From: Burkholderiales bacterium | Lineage (GTDB): Bacteria; Pseudomonadota; Gammaproteobacteria; Burkholderiales; SG8-39 | Assembly: GCA_016649475.1 (NCBI GenBank) | Contig: JAENXP010000155.1 | Span: forward strand, 1 to 6,239 | DNA length: 6,239 nucleotides | Reading direction: 5' to 3' | In this document: positions 5,627 to 6,239 of the stretch, one piece after another | How positions within the stretch are numbered: the stretch's first letter is position 1 | Layout: the number at the start of each line of letters is the position of its first letter | Notes under the pieces: generated by a model | Seen by the model: the letters and a program-made list of their open reading frames with translations, nothing else | Database searches by the model: none | Told to the model about the DNA's origin: nothing | Program-made: the position numbers and the translations under genes

Positions 5627-6239
5627 ATGAAAGCTGTCGGACTCTACCGTTATCTCCCCATCGACGATCCGGAATCCTTCCTCGACCTGGAGTTGGACAC
5701 GCCCAGCGCAAGCGGGCGCGATCTGCTGGTCGAAGTGAAGGCCATCTCGGTGAATCCGGTAGACACCAAGCGGCGCGCGCCCAAGGACCTGGTCGAAAAG
5801 ACCCCCAGGGTGCTCGGCTGGGATGTCGCCGGCGTGGTCAAATCGGTGGGGGCGGAGGTTTCGCTGTTCAGGCCCGGTGATGCGGTGTATTACGCCGGCA
5901 GCATCGTGCGCCCCGGGGGAAACAGCGAATTCCACCTGGTGGATGAGCGCATCGTCGGCAGGAAACCCGCGAATCTGGGTTTCGCCGAGGCGGCAGCCTT
6001 GCCGCTCACCACGATCACTGCCTGGGAAGGCATGTTCGACCGCATGGGCATTTCCAATTCGGGCGCGCACGCCGGCAAGTCGCTGCTGATTATCTCCGGC
6101 GGCGGCGGCGTAGGCTCGATCGCGATACAGCTGGCGAAAAAGCTCGCCGGCCTCACCGTCGTCGCCACTGCCTCGCGGCCCGAATCGGCTGCCTGGGTGC
6201 GCGCCCTCGGTGCGGACCAGGTCATAGACCACAACAAGG
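5627..6239 (+). CDS. Zinc-binding alcohol dehydrogenase family protein / quinone oxidoreductase-like MDR enzyme (3' end cut by the window)
   Basis: The reading frame runs off the window after 204 codons; related proteins are about 335-340 residues, so roughly the last 40% is missing. The N-terminal GroES-like domain shows VKAISVNPVDTKRR (37-50), PRVLGWDVAGVV (60-71) and FRPGDAVYY (81-89). AALPLTTITAWEGMFDR (123-139) leads into the Rossmann domain, whose nucleotide loop is SGGGGVGSIAIQLAK (157-171), then VVATASRPES (178-187) and LGADQVIDH (194-202). These are characteristic of the quinone oxidoreductase branch of the medium-chain dehydrogenase/reductase superfamily. Despite the common family name, the cysteine-rich structural zinc loop is absent, and W65-D66 replaces the usual catalytic zinc-site pattern, so it is probably zinc-free. 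It likely uses NADPH to reduce quinones or enones; the substrate is unknown. It follows glnS closely, but no functional link is evident. Confidence 0.9.
   Translation, partial: MKAVGLYRYLPIDDPESFLDLELDTPSASGRDLLVEVKAISVNPVDTKRRAPKDLVEKTPRVLGWDVAGVVKSVGAEVSLFRPGDAVYYAGSIVRPGGNSEFHLVDERIVGRKPANLGFAEAAALPLTTITAWEGMFDRMGISNSGAHAGKSLLIISGGGGVGSIAIQLAKKLAGLTVVATASRPESAAWVRALGADQVIDHNK

Noticed and set aside
5513..6232. A 239-codon minus-strand frame over the end of glnS and the MDR gene
   Set aside because: Both sense genes are well supported by motifs; the antisense translation shows no recognisable domain and its frame crosses the gene boundary.

Overview
The window is an ordinary-looking stretch of chromosome from a high-GC Gram-negative bacterium, most likely a betaproteobacterium near Burkholderiales. 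This rests on the GC-rich codon use, the style of the glutaminyl-tRNA synthetase (a proteobacterial GlnRS with an Ala/Gly-rich insert before its HIGH motif), and compact ATGA-overlapping operons. The taxonomic call is inference, since no rRNA or other lineage marker is present. I see no mobile element, tRNA, rRNA, CRISPR array or phage gene.

Layout: (1) 104-1144, plus strand: a secreted glycerophosphodiester phosphodiesterase. (2) 1176-3646, minus strand: a four-gene cluster. In transcription order it encodes the alpha (3646-3098) and beta (3101-2511) subunits of a split, ThDP-dependent 2-oxoacid decarboxylase of the sulfopyruvate/phosphonopyruvate decarboxylase type, then a carboxymuconolactone decarboxylase-family protein (2458-2075) and a beta-hydroxyacid dehydrogenase (2078-1176). 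Two of the three junctions are 4-base ATGA overlaps, and the third is a 52-base gap with a strong ribosome binding site. (3) 3647-3797: a divergent promoter region. (4) 3798-5600, plus strand: glnS. (5) 5627 to the window end, plus strand: the first 204 codons of a quinone-oxidoreductase-like MDR dehydrogenase, 26 bases after glnS.

The minus-strand cluster is the part most worth attention. The ThDP enzyme should turn a 2-oxoacid into an aldehyde and CO2, and the dehydrogenase family interconverts small (semi)aldehydes and hydroxyacids, so the two could act in series. The carboxymuconolactone decarboxylase-like protein would act before them or on a related acid. The substrate cannot be read from the sequence, and no transporter or regulator lies in the window to point to one.

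The remaining genes are housekeeping or general metabolism. All complete genes look intact, with their key motifs present and no visible frameshift. No gene-free stretch exceeds about 150 bases.
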